In this document: one piece after another, positions 42,453-51,156 of the stretch
How positions within the stretch are numbered: the first letter of the stretch is position 1
How the letters are laid out: every line of letters starts with the position of its first letter
Program-made: the position numbers and the translations under genes
From: MGBC120314 sp051877855
Lineage (GTDB): Bacteria > Bacillota > Clostridia > Lachnospirales > Lachnospiraceae
DNA length: 51,156 nucleotides
Direction: 5' to 3'
Assembly (NCBI GenBank): GCA_051877855.1
Contig: JBJEJH010000010.1
Location: 1-51,156, forward strand
The notes under the pieces: model-generated
Told to the model about the DNA's origin: nothing
Database searches by the model: none
The model's input: the letters and a program-made list of their open reading frames with translations, nothing else

Positions 42453-43892
42453 ATGGAAGAATTTAATACTAAAAATTTGCTGGAAGATGAGATCCATGAA
42501 GAGTGTGGAGTGTTTGGAGTATATGATTTTGACGGAAATGATGTATCCTCCACGATTTACTATGGTTTGTACGCACTTCAGCACAGAGGACAGGAAAGTT
42601 GTGGTATTGCGGTAAGTGATACAGAGGGACCCAAGGGTCTTGTAATATCTCACAGAGATATGGGTTTGGTCAATGAAGCATTTACACCGGAGATCTTAGA
42701 AAAGTTAAAGGGTAATATTGGTGTTGGCCATGTACGTTATTCGACGGCAGGAAGCAGTGTCCGTGAAAATGCACAGCCATTGGTTCTTAATTACGTTAAG
42801 GGAACTTTGGGATTGGCACACAATGGTAACCTGATCAATGCGTTGGAACTTCGCGATGAATTATCTTATACAGGTGCAATTTTCCAGACCACGATTGATT
42901 CGGAGGTTATTGCTTATCTGATTGCCCGTGAACGTATTCAGGTTTCTTCGGTTGAGGAAGCAGTGGCTAATGCGATGAAGAAGATTAAGGGGGCTTATTC
43001 TCTGATCGTTATGAGTCCTCGTAAGATGATTGGGGCAAGGGATCCCTTCGGATTTAAACCATTATGTATCGGTAAGAGAGATAATGCATTTTTCTTCTCA
43101 TCAGAGACGTGTGCATTGGATGCGGTTGGTGCGGAGTTTGTTCGTGATGTGCTTCCGGGGGAGATTGTTACGATTTCACCGAATGGTATTGAGTCCAATA
43201 TGTCTATGGCAACAGAAAAGCCGGCGCGATGTATCTTTGAATATATTTATTTTGCAAGAATGGACAGCAGGATTGACGGAATTAGTGTATTTAATTCCAG
43301 AATCATGGCAGGACGAATTCTGGCGAGGCTTCATCCGGTGGATGCAGATATCGTTGTGGGTGTTCCGGAGTCCGGTAACGCTGCGGCGTTGGGATATTCT
43401 ATGGAATCCGGTATTCCGTATGGAATGGCATTTATGAAGAACAGTTACATTGGAAGAACCTTTATAAAGCCAAAACAGGCTCAGAGAGAGTCCAGTGTTA
43501 AGATTAAGCTGAATGCTATGCCGGAAGTTGTTCGAGGCAAGAGGGTAATCATGATTGATGACTCCATTGTTCGTGGTACAACCAGTGAACGTATTGTCCG
43601 ATTGCTTAAGAATGCCGGTGCGAAAGAGGTTCATGTAAGAATCAGTTCACCGCCGTTCCTTCATCCATGTTACTTTGGAACGGATATCCCGTCCCATGAC
43701 CAGCTGATTGCACACAATCATTCCGTTGATGAGATTTGTAAGATGATTGGTGCAGATTCATTGGGATATATGGATGTTGATTCACTGAGTGAAATGATTG
43801 GTGGCTGCAAGGAATATTGTGATGCCTGCTTCACAGGCAAATATCCGTTGGATCCACCAACACAAGATATTCGTGGTTCCTATGAAAAGTAA
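42453..43892 (+). CDS. purF: Amidophosphoribosyltransferase
   Basis: 479 residues. A 17-residue propeptide precedes Cys18 in 'HEECGVFGVYDF', the N-terminal nucleophile of the glutaminase domain exposed by self-cleavage. Ntn-domain motifs 'YALQHRGQESCGIAVSD' and 'AHNGNLINA' follow. The phosphoribosyltransferase domain has the PRPP loop 'VIMIDDSIVRGTTSERIV'. C-terminal Cys in 'GGCKEYCDACFTGKYP' suit the 4Fe-4S cluster of Bacillus-type PurF. It catalyses the committed step from PRPP and glutamine to phosphoribosylamine. Confidence 0.96.
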   Translation: MEEFNTKNLLEDEIHEECGVFGVYDFDGNDVSSTIYYGLYALQHRGQESCGIAVSDTEGPKGLVISHRDMGLVNEAFTPEILEKLKGNIGVGHVRYSTAGSSVRENAQPLVLNYVKGTLGLAHNGNLINALELRDELSYTGAIFQTTIDSEVIAYLIARERIQVSSVEEAVANAMKKIKGAYSLIVMSPRKMIGARDPFGFKPLCIGKRDNAFFFSSETCALDAVGAEFVRDVLPGEIVTISPNGIESNMSMATEKPARCIFEYIYFARMDSRIDGISVFNSRIMAGRILARLHPVDADIVVGVPESGNAAALGYSMESGIPYGMAFMKNSYIGRTFIKPKQAQRESSVKIKLNAMPEVVRGKRVIMIDDSIVRGTTSERIVRLLKNAGAKEVHVRISSPPFLHPCYFGTDIPSHDQLIAHNHSVDEICKMIGADSLGYMDVDSLSEMIGGCKEYCDACFTGKYPLDPPTQDIRGSYEK

Positions 43893-43925
43893 TAATGAAA
43901 AACATTTTATGCGGAGGTAACAATA

Positions 43926-45356
43926 ATGTACGATAAGTATCAGACACCACTTGCGGAGAGATATGCAAGTAAGGAGATGCAGTATATTTTCTCACCAGAC
44001 AAGAAGTTCAGAACTTGGAGAAGACTTTGGATTGCTCTTGCTGAGTCAGAGAAGGAATTAGGACTTGATATTACACAGGAGCAGATTGATGAATTGAAGG
44101 CTCATGCAGATGATATCAATTATGAGGTAGCCAAGGAAAGAGAAAAGTTAGTTCGTCATGATGTTATGTCCCATGTATATGCTTATGGTGTTCAGTGTCC
44201 GAAGGCGAAGGGAATCATCCATCTTGGTGCAACTTCTTGTTATGTAGGCGATAATACCGATATTATTATCATGACCGAAGGACTCAAATTAGTACGTAAG
44301 AAGCTTGTTAATGTAATTAATGAGCTTGCAAAGTTTGCGGATAAGTATAAGGCACTGCCGACACTTGCCTTCACACATTTTCAACCTGCACAGCCGACAA
44401 CCGTGGGTAAGAGGGCAACTCTTTGGATGAATGAATTAGTACTTGATTTGGAAGACTTGGATTATGTACTTTCGACAATGAAATTGTTAGGTTCTAAGGG
44501 TACAACCGGTACACAGGCAAGTTTCCTGGAATTATTTGATGGAGATCATGCAAAAATCCGTAAAATCGACAAAATGATTGCTCAGAAGATGGGCTTTACG
44601 GATTGTTATCCCGTATCGGGGCAGACCTATTCCAGAAAGGTGGACACAAGAGTACTTAACGTACTTGCAGGTATTGCAGCAAGTGCTCATAAGTTCTCGA
44701 ATGATATCCGATTATTACAGCATCTTAAGGAAGTTGAGGAACCATTTGAAAAGAATCAGATTGGTTCTTCTGCAATGGCATACAAGAGAAATCCAATGCG
44801 TTGTGAGCGTATGGCGTCTCTTGCAGATTATGTAATGGTTGATGCATTGAATCCGGCAATTGTTTCATCGACCCAGTGGTTTGAAAGAACCTTGGATGAT
44901 TCAGCCAATAAGAGATTATCTATTCCGGAAGGGTTCCTTGCGGTGGATGGTATTCTGGATCTTTATCTAAATGTTGTGGATGGACTCGTAGTATACGATA
45001 AGGTTATTACAAAACGTCTTATGTCTGAGCTTCCGTTTATGGCAACCGAGAACATCATGATGGATGCAGTTAAAGCAGGTGGTGACCGTCAGGAACTCCA
45101 TGAGAAGATTCGTCAGCTTTCCATGGAAGCAGGAAAGAATGTTAAGGAGAAAGGTCTTGATAACAACCTTCTTGATTTGATTGCAGCAGATCCATCCTTT
45201 AATCTGACCAAGGAAGAACTGGAAAAGACCATGGATCCAAGCAAATATGTTGGACGTTCTAAAGAACAGGTGGAGGAATTCCTCGCTGAAGTAATCAATC
45301 CAATCCTTGAAGCATCAAAGGATGATCTTGGAATGACAGCAACCATTAATGTATAA
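43926..45356 (+). CDS. purB: Adenylosuccinate lyase
   Basis: 476 residues, start after GCGGAGGTAACAATA. Fumarase/aspartase superfamily motifs: 'GIIHLGATSCYVGDNTD', 'LPTLAFTHFQPAQPTTVGKR' with the catalytic His, and the signature 'IGSSAMAYKRNPMRCERM' with the mobile catalytic Ser. It cleaves SAICAR to AICAR and adenylosuccinate to AMP, releasing fumarate. It is the third gene of the purine run; the usual purL/purM/purN/purH genes are not nearby. Confidence 0.96.
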   Translation: MYDKYQTPLAERYASKEMQYIFSPDKKFRTWRRLWIALAESEKELGLDITQEQIDELKAHADDINYEVAKEREKLVRHDVMSHVYAYGVQCPKAKGIIHLGATSCYVGDNTDIIIMTEGLKLVRKKLVNVINELAKFADKYKALPTLAFTHFQPAQPTTVGKRATLWMNELVLDLEDLDYVLSTMKLLGSKGTTGTQASFLELFDGDHAKIRKIDKMIAQKMGFTDCYPVSGQTYSRKVDTRVLNVLAGIAASAHKFSNDIRLLQHLKEVEEPFEKNQIGSSAMAYKRNPMRCERMASLADYVMVDALNPAIVSSTQWFERTLDDSANKRLSIPEGFLAVDGILDLYLNVVDGLVVYDKVITKRLMSELPFMATENIMMDAVKAGGDRQELHEKIRQLSMEAGKNVKEKGLDNNLLDLIAADPSFNLTKEELEKTMDPSKYVGRSKEQVEEFLAEVINPILEASKDDLGMTATINV

Positions 45357-45364
45357 TTTAGAAT

Positions 45365-45637
45365 ATGATGAAATATATAGTAATTTATTTAATTTGTATC
45401 AATGCCGCCACATTTTTGATTTATGGAATTGACAAGTATAAGGCTGTTAAGAATCGGTGGCGTATTTCGGAAACAACGTTAATTATTGCGGCCTTAATTG
45501 GAGGCAGTGTAGGCGCCCTGGCCGGAATGAAGGTATTTCATCATAAGACCAGAAAAAAGAAATTTGTCATAGGCGTGCCGTTCATTCTGATTACACAGAT
45601 TGTGGCGGTCGGAGTGGCAGTATCTTTTAGTGTGTAG
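45365..45637 (+). CDS. DUF1294 small membrane protein
   Basis: 90 residues with three hydrophobic segments (~3-22, ~40-58, ~68-88). DUF1294 features: 'LIYGIDKYKAVKNRWRISE' after the first helix, 'GGSVGALAGMKVFHHKTRKK' and 'FVIGVPFILI'. Function of the family is unknown. It begins 8 bases after purB and probably shares its transcript; tandem ATGs at 45365/45368 are equally possible starts. Followed by a terminator. Confidence 0.85.
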   Translation: MMKYIVIYLICINAATFLIYGIDKYKAVKNRWRISETTLIIAALIGGSVGALAGMKVFHHKTRKKKFVIGVPFILITQIVAVGVAVSFSV

Positions 45638-45701
45638 ATTTTCGTGGCACGTTTGCACGAAGTGTTCGCCGTAAATCCTGCCAAATGAGATAAAGTGTGT
45701 G

Positions 45702-45742
45702 AAGAATCAGTTATAGTTTCGCTATGACTGATTCTTTTTTTT
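45702..45742 (+). terminator. Terminator after purB-DUF1294
   Basis: AAGAATCAGT pairs with ACTGATTCTT, with an inner ATAG/CTAT stem, followed by a run of eight T. Confidence 0.88.
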
Positions 45743-45750
45743 ATAAAATA

Positions 45751-45779
45751 TTGAGTAATAAATGGAATTGGTGTATAAT
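45751..45779 (+). promoter_or_regulatory. Promoter of the secreted toroid/solenoid protein gene
   Basis: TTGAGT, 17 bases, TATAAT. The leader of about 110 bases contains a small TCTAAAAGA hairpin and a second TTGACA (45831-45836) without a matching -10. Confidence 0.65.
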
Positions 45780-45895
45780 CACGTCTAAAAGACGAAAAAT
45801 TTAGAATAATAGTTTGACAATATTTTGAGTCTTAAAACAATCTTATAACATTAATAAAACAGAAAAAGCGAGTGTTCAGGAGAAAAAAGATTATT

Positions 45896-48800
45896 ATGGA
45901 AGGAACAAAAAAGAGAATGAAAACAGAAAAAATCCTAAAGAAACAAATTGTCACATGGCTTTGCATATTCTGTATGCTGGTATCGTCCTTCGGGAATCTG
46001 GCAGTTGTTTGGGCAGCAGAGGATGACCAAATGACAGAAAGTGTAAGCAGAGAAAAATCTGTGGACTGGATACTTTCCCGGATGGCAGAGGACGGAAGCT
46101 TCGGGGATGCAAGGCTCATTAACGATACCTGTGATGCGGCGGCATTCATGAAATTAACCGGGATGGATGTTTTGGAATCATCCGTGGAATGGATCACAGA
46201 AAAGGTTTCACAGACAGGAAATAATAATGACGTTCTTGCACGGGCATACATGGCATCCGGGAATACGGAATTTCTGACGGAGTTGTTACAGGGGCAGAAT
46301 CCGGACGGTGGATTCGGCTTGACTAGGGACTTCATGAGTGACCCACTTGACAGCATGTTGGCACTAAATTGTCTGGCAGGGGATGTTGTACAGGGGATTT
46401 CTCATGAAGAAGAACTTTTCATGCTGTCGGGATATTTTACAGGCATACAAAACCCGGACGGCGGTTTCGGTTATACCGCAGACAGTGGTTCTGATTACGG
46501 ACTCAGTATAAAAATTGCATTGGCAGCTGCTGCATGTGAGATTCAGGAAAAAAATCTACCGGGTGGGGAATGGACAAAGGCTCTGGAAAGCTATATTGAG
46601 ACCAATGCCCCTTCCTATGACGAAAACTCTTTTTGGAATGCAGAATTCATGCTTTATCAGCTCATCAAAGAGAAAACTGCCCCAGAAGAAGGAATGGCAT
46701 GGATCATGGAGCATCAGGAAGAAAACGGAAGTTTTGCCCATGACTTTGCAACAACTCTTTCTGCAGCATATCTCATGCAGGTTATGGAGAATCGCAATCG
46801 TCCATACTTTTATGGTGGGGAACTGGATACGTTACTGTCTTCGTATGTTCTGTATGACGGTTTTGCCACGGATATCACGGCAGATTCCACATTTAGTTAT
46901 AAAACCAACCGTGAGCAGACCGGAAAGGTCGTGACGGAATGCATGCGGGACGGGAAAGTTGTGGGGATTTCAGAGCAGGAAATTCTGCTGGTGCCGGAGA
47001 ACGTAAATACGTCGATTCAAAGCACACTTTCCGTAACCGGAGAGAAAGAGGGCAGTTATGCCATCAGGGTAAGTCTGTATTTCGGAGAACAGCTCTTTGG
47101 AATGACGGAGGATGTACTGAAAGTTCAGACACCGTTTGTTGATGATTTAATATTATCCACGGAAAATGCCGGTGAAAATGCGGTTGTATTGCAGTGGAAT
47201 GACATTTCCAATGAATTCTACCGATACGGATACCGAATTTACCGCCAGACGGAAGAGAAGGAATGGGAAACGAGGTCCTCATGGGACGGAGAAGAGAAGG
47301 TAAGGGTGTTGAATGTATATCCGGTGGCGTGGTCACGCGATATCTTAAAAAACTGGATGGAAACTACGGTTTCCGGTGAAGATGTTCCGGCCGGAAAAGG
47401 TCTGTTTTTAATCGATACGGTATATATTGATGACTATAATCGCAGCCCGGAGAAGTATCTTAAGGATGAGAATGGAAATTATAAATATGATGTGTTATTT
47501 TTCGGGGCTTCTGATACGAACTCTGGAAAAGATCTGAATGAAATATCCTACCAGGTTACGAAGAAATTTGCGGAATCGGGAAGGGGAATCCTTTTTGGAC
47601 ATGATACCGTCACGTTATGTGCCGTTGTTTATCATCCATATTTTGCAAGATTTAGTGAAATGATGGGAGCGAAATTAATATATGGAAACGGCGTGGAGTC
47701 ATGCAATACGGTGAAGGTTGTGAATACGGGGTTCCTTACAAGTTATCCATGGAAGATAGATGGAGTGCTGAAAATTCCATATGCCCATGCGCTGGAACAG
47801 TATACAGGAGGAACAACAAAGGCGACCGTCTGGATGGAATTTACCTCCGGAGGAAGAAAGGATCCGGGAACCGGCGGACGTGCCAACGCTTACCTTTTCA
47901 CTCATAACCAGATGGCAATGATACAGACGGGACACAGTAACGGTCAGGCAACGGATGATGAACGAAAGATCCTTGCCAACACGCTCTTTTATTTAAAACA
48001 GCTTACCCATGAAACAGGGATGGAAGACAAATCTGCAACAGACATCACTTCGCCTGTAATCAATGAAATATCCGAAATTACATGGGAGGGGGAGAATCTG
48101 AACCTTATCATTGATTCCAAAGACTTTGGAACCTGTTACCGGTATTATGTAGAAGGTATCCCGGAACAAAATGACACGGAAGCACTAAGAAAACAGTCCA
48201 ATAGGGTTACTGCAGAAGTTACCGCGGGAATCCTTGGCTATGAGGTGCTGGCTGACACAAGCAGTATGGATGTGTCTGACTGGACAAATTCCCTTCTTAT
48301 CGAATGCATGGACGGGAATCTAAGCATTCCGTATGAAGCAGCGGAGGGACAACAAGAGTATCTGCATATCCGTGCAGTGGATTCTGCTGGAAACAGAAGC
48401 GCAGAAAGGGTGATTGAGATACCGGAAAATAGAGTTCAGGAAGACTGTTTTGCATCAGGATACGGACTGTTCGGTGCAACCGACGTAACTGCGTATGTAC
48501 AGGAACTTAGGGTGGAACAGGACGTATACTCCGGCGGAAATCTGACCTGTGCAGGTTCCGGCATTACAATCCTTGGAAATGCATCTACCGTGGGACAGAT
48601 GAATCTCTATACCGGAAGCAGGACGATTACGGGACAGGAAGAACAGGTACAGGCGTTGGAAATGCCACAGCTTCACGAAGCCATTCTTGTCTCCATGGGG
48701 GGAACAGAAAATCTGGATGTATTAAATGCATATGAAAGCACACAGATTGATTATCCGACCTGGTGTATGACCACCACGGGAGCATATTGTCCGGGAATAA

Positions 48801-49153
48801 AATTAAATGCGTCCTTAATGTGCGACAATACCATAAATATTGGTGCGGACAGTGTGGAATGCGGCGGAGAAAAAAATGTGGCACTGTATTCGGTAAACGG
48901 TGACATCAATATCAATGCATCTTCTCTCACGGGTTGTGGTCTCATATATGCTCCGAACGGAAACATAACAATTAACGTGCAGAATATGGAGTTTACGGGA
49001 AGCATTATTGCAAAACGCATCACGATACAGGGAAGCATGATACATATCGGGCAGCCGGAAAGCAGGAACAATGAAACCGTAGAAGAAAGTATTACAGAAA
49101 CGGAAACGAAAGAATGGGAAAACAGTCAGGAGAACATCAATGATGAAGAATAA
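45896..49153 (+). CDS. Large secreted protein: squalene-cyclase-like toroid, DUF5057-like middle, beta-solenoid C-terminus
   Basis: About 1085 residues; ATG 45896 follows CAGGAG, though ATG 45917 is also possible. A signal peptide ends near 'VVWAAED'. Residues ~60-290 contain prenyltransferase/squalene-cyclase-type repeats ('EDGSFGD', 'QNPDGGFGLTRD', 'QNPDGGFGYTAD', 'EENGSFAHD') of an alpha/alpha toroid. A fibronectin-like strand region precedes a ~465-700 segment beginning 'VRVLNVYPVAW' with 'YDVLFFGASDTN' and 'GILFGHDTVT', resembling DUF5057 and a GATase-like fold. The C-terminal ~200 residues are beta-solenoid, bactofilin-like ('DININASSLTGCGLIYAPNG', 'GSIIAKRITIQGSMIHIG'). No LPXTG is present. 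It overlaps the next gene by 14 bases. Probably a surface or assembly component of an export system. Confidence 0.65.
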   Translation: MEGTKKRMKTEKILKKQIVTWLCIFCMLVSSFGNLAVVWAAEDDQMTESVSREKSVDWILSRMAEDGSFGDARLINDTCDAAAFMKLTGMDVLESSVEWITEKVSQTGNNNDVLARAYMASGNTEFLTELLQGQNPDGGFGLTRDFMSDPLDSMLALNCLAGDVVQGISHEEELFMLSGYFTGIQNPDGGFGYTADSGSDYGLSIKIALAAAACEIQEKNLPGGEWTKALESYIETNAPSYDENSFWNAEFMLYQLIKEKTAPEEGMAWIMEHQEENGSFAHDFATTLSAAYLMQVMENRNRPYFYGGELDTLLSSYVLYDGFATDITADSTFSYKTNREQTGKVVTECMRDGKVVGISEQEILLVPENVNTSIQSTLSVTGEKEGSYAIRVSLYFGEQLFGMTEDVLKVQTPFVDDLILSTENAGENAVVLQWNDISNEFYRYGYRIYRQTEEKEWETRSSWDGEEKVRVLNVYPVAWSRDILKNWMETTVSGEDVPAGKGLFLIDTVYIDDYNRSPEKYLKDENGNYKYDVLFFGASDTNSGKDLNEISYQVTKKFAESGRGILFGHDTVTLCAVVYHPYFARFSEMMGAKLIYGNGVESCNTVKVVNTGFLTSYPWKIDGVLKIPYAHALEQYTGGTTKATVWMEFTSGGRKDPGTGGRANAYLFTHNQMAMIQTGHSNGQATDDERKILANTLFYLKQLTHETGMEDKSATDITSPVINEISEITWEGENLNLIIDSKDFGTCYRYYVEGIPEQNDTEALRKQSNRVTAEVTAGILGYEVLADTSSMDVSDWTNSLLIECMDGNLSIPYEAAEGQQEYLHIRAVDSAGNRSAERVIEIPENRVQEDCFASGYGLFGATDVTAYVQELRVEQDVYSGGNLTCAGSGITILGNASTVGQMNLYTGSRTITGQEEQVQALEMPQLHEAILVSMGGTENLDVLNAYESTQIDYPTWCMTTTGAYCPGIKLNASLMCDNTINIGADSVECGGEKNVALYSVNGDININASSLTGCGLIYAPNGNITINVQNMEFTGSIIAKRITIQGSMIHIGQPESRNNETVEESITETETKEWENSQENINDEE

Positions 49154-51156
49154 GATGATGTATGGAAAACAGATAAAGAGATGGATATCGGTATTTCTCA
49201 CGGTAATTATGTTCTTTACCACAACCGTGGCCGATTACCTGACAGGAGGACAATGTACCGTACTGGCACAGGAGAAGACAGCTACAGGCATGATGATAGC
49301 CGGAGAAAACACATCCCGAATGGATCTGTACGCAAAGGCAGAGGAACTACAGACACCGCTTGCAATCTATAACTTTGTCAGAAACAATATAAACTATGAG
49401 TATTACGGGGACATGAGAAAGGGCGCACAGGCTACTTATGACAGCCTTGCGGGCAATGACGTGGACATCGCCTGTCTACTTTCTACAATGCTGAATGCGG
49501 CAGGATATGAGACTCGTTATGTGAGCGGAACTATCCGTGTGGATCAGAGACTTGCAGAAAAAATGACCGGAACTGCGGATGTCAGGATTGCCGCGGATAT
49601 CCTTGCACTGTCGGGATATCATGTGGTGGTTGTAAGGGACGGTGCAGGGAATGCGGTGTGCCTTGAAATACCGCACACATGGGTGGAATGTTACCTTCCG
49701 TATACGGACTACAGGGGAAATGGAAATAACCGGGGAGAATGGCTCTGGGTACCACTTGATGCGGGAATCAAGAATTATGAGGATACAGACAGTATATATG
49801 CCCATGCGGAAGAGATGGGAACCACAGAAAGCTCAGTGACTGCATTTATATCGGAACATCCGGAACTATATGTTGTGAAACGTAAAATCAAGCAGGAGAA
49901 TCTCTGCTACCTTCCGCTGTCCCTGCCGTATGAGACTGTGGGTGAAACGAACCGCAGTACGGAATACAGCGGTGCAACGGACTGCATCATATTCACACTG
50001 GGAGCAGGAAGCAGTATAAGGCTTTCGTCTCCTGAACTTTACAATAAACGACTGACTCTGGTCTATGAGGAATGTGACGGCATGGTGAGACCGGAATTAA
50101 TGCTCGAGGGAAAGATGATAGCTGCCGGCAGTCTGATGGAAAAAGGGGAGAATCACATCTTTACCATGACCGTGCAGTCGGGAAAACGCAAGAATGTTAT
50201 TGAAAATACCCTGCGTGCCGGAAGTATGTATGCCATCATCACGGACATGCAGAGCATTACCTCCAAAGAACTTGAAAAAGCCAGAATGGAACTCCTTGGC
50301 CGGTCAGCCTCCGTCAGTGAAAAAAACATATACACGGAGGAGTATCTTGGTGTATTATTAGACTATGCAGGAAAGATGTACTTCGCACAGGTGGATATCG
50401 CAGACCGGATGATAGCGGAGGAAATGAATGTCACGCAGGTACGTTCCCTGAGTGTGGGAATGGTGGGATACAGCGTGACAACGGAGCTTGAAAACGGTGT
50501 CATCACGGGAATATCGGAGGGAACCCTTGTCACGGATATCGACCTTGACTTTCACATGGCGGTTTCCGACACGGGAAACGCAGAGGACGTGAAAAAGTAC
50601 ATGCTTGCCTCGGGAATGATGTCTTCGGCGTATGAGGGAGCTATCTGGGAACAGATTACAGGAATTCCGTCCGTGTCCACTGTAAGTATTCTGAATGAGG
50701 CAAAAGAATGCGGCATCCCGGTTCTTTGCATTACGGGAGAGAATCTGGAAGATGCGTTGTCAGGACTGTCCGTCGAAGCAGATGTGCTGCGTGAAATTCG
50801 TCAGGAAGCGGCGTCAGGGAAGATGGTTATCATTCCTAAGGAAAACATTACCATCGGTGACTGGAACGGAACCGGCTATATTGTTCTGGAACCGGAGCAT
50901 TATACGGGAAGATACATGATCTGCGGTGGTATTCGTGAAAGCGGCAGCACAAGCGGCGGTTCCACCGGCGTGTCCGTATACCTGGCCTATCTGGTAAATC
51001 TGTTCATGTCCTCTGTGGACATAGCACAGAGCCTTGGTTTGGTGGAAGTTGTATTGGGCGCAATGGAACTTGGCGGAGTGATTGGATGTGTCCTTGGAAT
51101 TAGCACCTATCTTCTGTGCGTCACCCTGTTTGTCCTGGCGGTGGAAGAATATAAGG
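49140..51156 (+). CDS. Secreted transglutaminase-fold protein lacking catalytic Cys, likely Rhs/YD-locus component (3' end outside window)
   Basis: The frame starts at ATG 49140, overlapping the upstream stop, and runs open past the window end (over 672 residues). A signal-anchor covers ~15-33. A transglutaminase-like domain spans ~65-215: 'NFVRNNINYEYYGDMRKGA', 'SLAGNDVDIACLLSTMLNAA', 'GYETRYVSGT', His179 in 'PHTWVECYLP' and Asp207 in 'WVPLDAGIK'. Where active enzymes have Cys (GxCxDxA), this one has Asp107, so crosslinking or protease activity is doubtful. Later segments 'GAIWEQITGIPSVSTVSILN' and 'AKECGIPVLCITGENLE' are like parts of proteins I associate with YD-repeat/Rhs loci. Two hydrophobic segments lie at the visible C-terminus, after a Gly/Ser-rich stretch. 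The end of the gene, and any downstream toxin, is not in view. Confidence 0.65.
   Translation, partial: MMKNKMMYGKQIKRWISVFLTVIMFFTTTVADYLTGGQCTVLAQEKTATGMMIAGENTSRMDLYAKAEELQTPLAIYNFVRNNINYEYYGDMRKGAQATYDSLAGNDVDIACLLSTMLNAAGYETRYVSGTIRVDQRLAEKMTGTADVRIAADILALSGYHVVVVRDGAGNAVCLEIPHTWVECYLPYTDYRGNGNNRGEWLWVPLDAGIKNYEDTDSIYAHAEEMGTTESSVTAFISEHPELYVVKRKIKQENLCYLPLSLPYETVGETNRSTEYSGATDCIIFTLGAGSSIRLSSPELYNKRLTLVYEECDGMVRPELMLEGKMIAAGSLMEKGENHIFTMTVQSGKRKNVIENTLRAGSMYAIITDMQSITSKELEKARMELLGRSASVSEKNIYTEEYLGVLLDYAGKMYFAQVDIADRMIAEEMNVTQVRSLSVGMVGYSVTTELENGVITGISEGTLVTDIDLDFHMAVSDTGNAEDVKKYMLASGMMSSAYEGAIWEQITGIPSVSTVSILNEAKECGIPVLCITGENLEDALSGLSVEADVLREIRQEAASGKMVIIPKENITIGDWNGTGYIVLEPEHYTGRYMICGGIRESGSTSGGSTGVSVYLAYLVNLFMSSVDIAQSLGLVEVVLGAMELGGVIGCVLGISTYLLCVTLFVLAVEEYK

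Noticed and set aside
45831..45860. Second promoter TTGACA upstream of the secreted protein gene
   Set aside because: No acceptable -10 lies 16-18 bases downstream; TTGAGT-N17-TATAAT at 45751 is better.

Overview
The window looks like chromosomal DNA from a low-to-moderate GC member of Clostridia, most likely Lachnospiraceae. I infer this from three things: gene order (ftsH-uvrC-hprK-ROK kinase-murB-rapZ-whiA-crh, then purC-purF-purB), strong GGAGG ribosome binding sites with consensus sigma-A promoters, and many sodium-coupled amino-acid and peptide transporters. No rRNA, tRNA or CRISPR array was seen.

Layout. 1-2705 is an AT-rich accessory patch: a SUKH-type immunity fragment, a broken tyrosine recombinase, an unknown small gene, an Imm1-like gene and a DUF4261 gene. 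2801-9046 holds a large GT-C-like membrane protein, an HTH regulator fused to a superoxide-reductase-like domain, and an AgrC/AgrA-type two-component pair followed by a lipoprotein gene. 9204-16389 carries an NhaC antiporter, a secreted cell-wall amidase, a phosphohexomutase, a WYL regulator and a PutP symporter. 16504-22041 is the most unusual part: a 1034-residue fusion of a glutamine-kinase-like enzyme with a class I glutamine-amidotransferase-fold hydrolase, divergent from an OPT peptide transporter and a stand-alone PqqD-like protein. 22230-30069 has an OLD-family nuclease, a structured RNA leader, an alanine/glycine:cation symporter, two very long hairpins sharing a 34-base core, and a heterodimeric ABC exporter. 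30106-45637 is mostly conserved housekeeping (pyrG, ftsH, uvrC, the hprK-to-crh carbon-control and cell-wall run, a PilZ protein, purine genes). 45896 to the right edge begins another accessory locus: a secreted toroid/beta-solenoid protein overlapped by a transglutaminase-fold protein without its catalytic Cys, an arrangement I associate with YD/Rhs-type export loci.

How the genes work together. HprK at 35797 would phosphorylate Ser46 of the Crh-like protein at 40605, whose catalytic His is replaced by Glu, so this is a regulatory and not a sugar-transport branch of the PTS. The fused kinase/hydrolase combines what Campylobacter encodes as two neighbouring phosphoramidate enzymes (Cj1418, Cj1417), suggesting a phosphoramidate or related N-phosphoryl modification here; the cytidylyltransferase step is not in the window. 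The immunity remnants at the left edge and the Rhs-like locus at the right edge both point to contact-dependent or polymorphic-toxin biology, but no toxin gene lies inside the window.

Coordinates were read by hand. Family assignments rest on motif recognition, not database searches.
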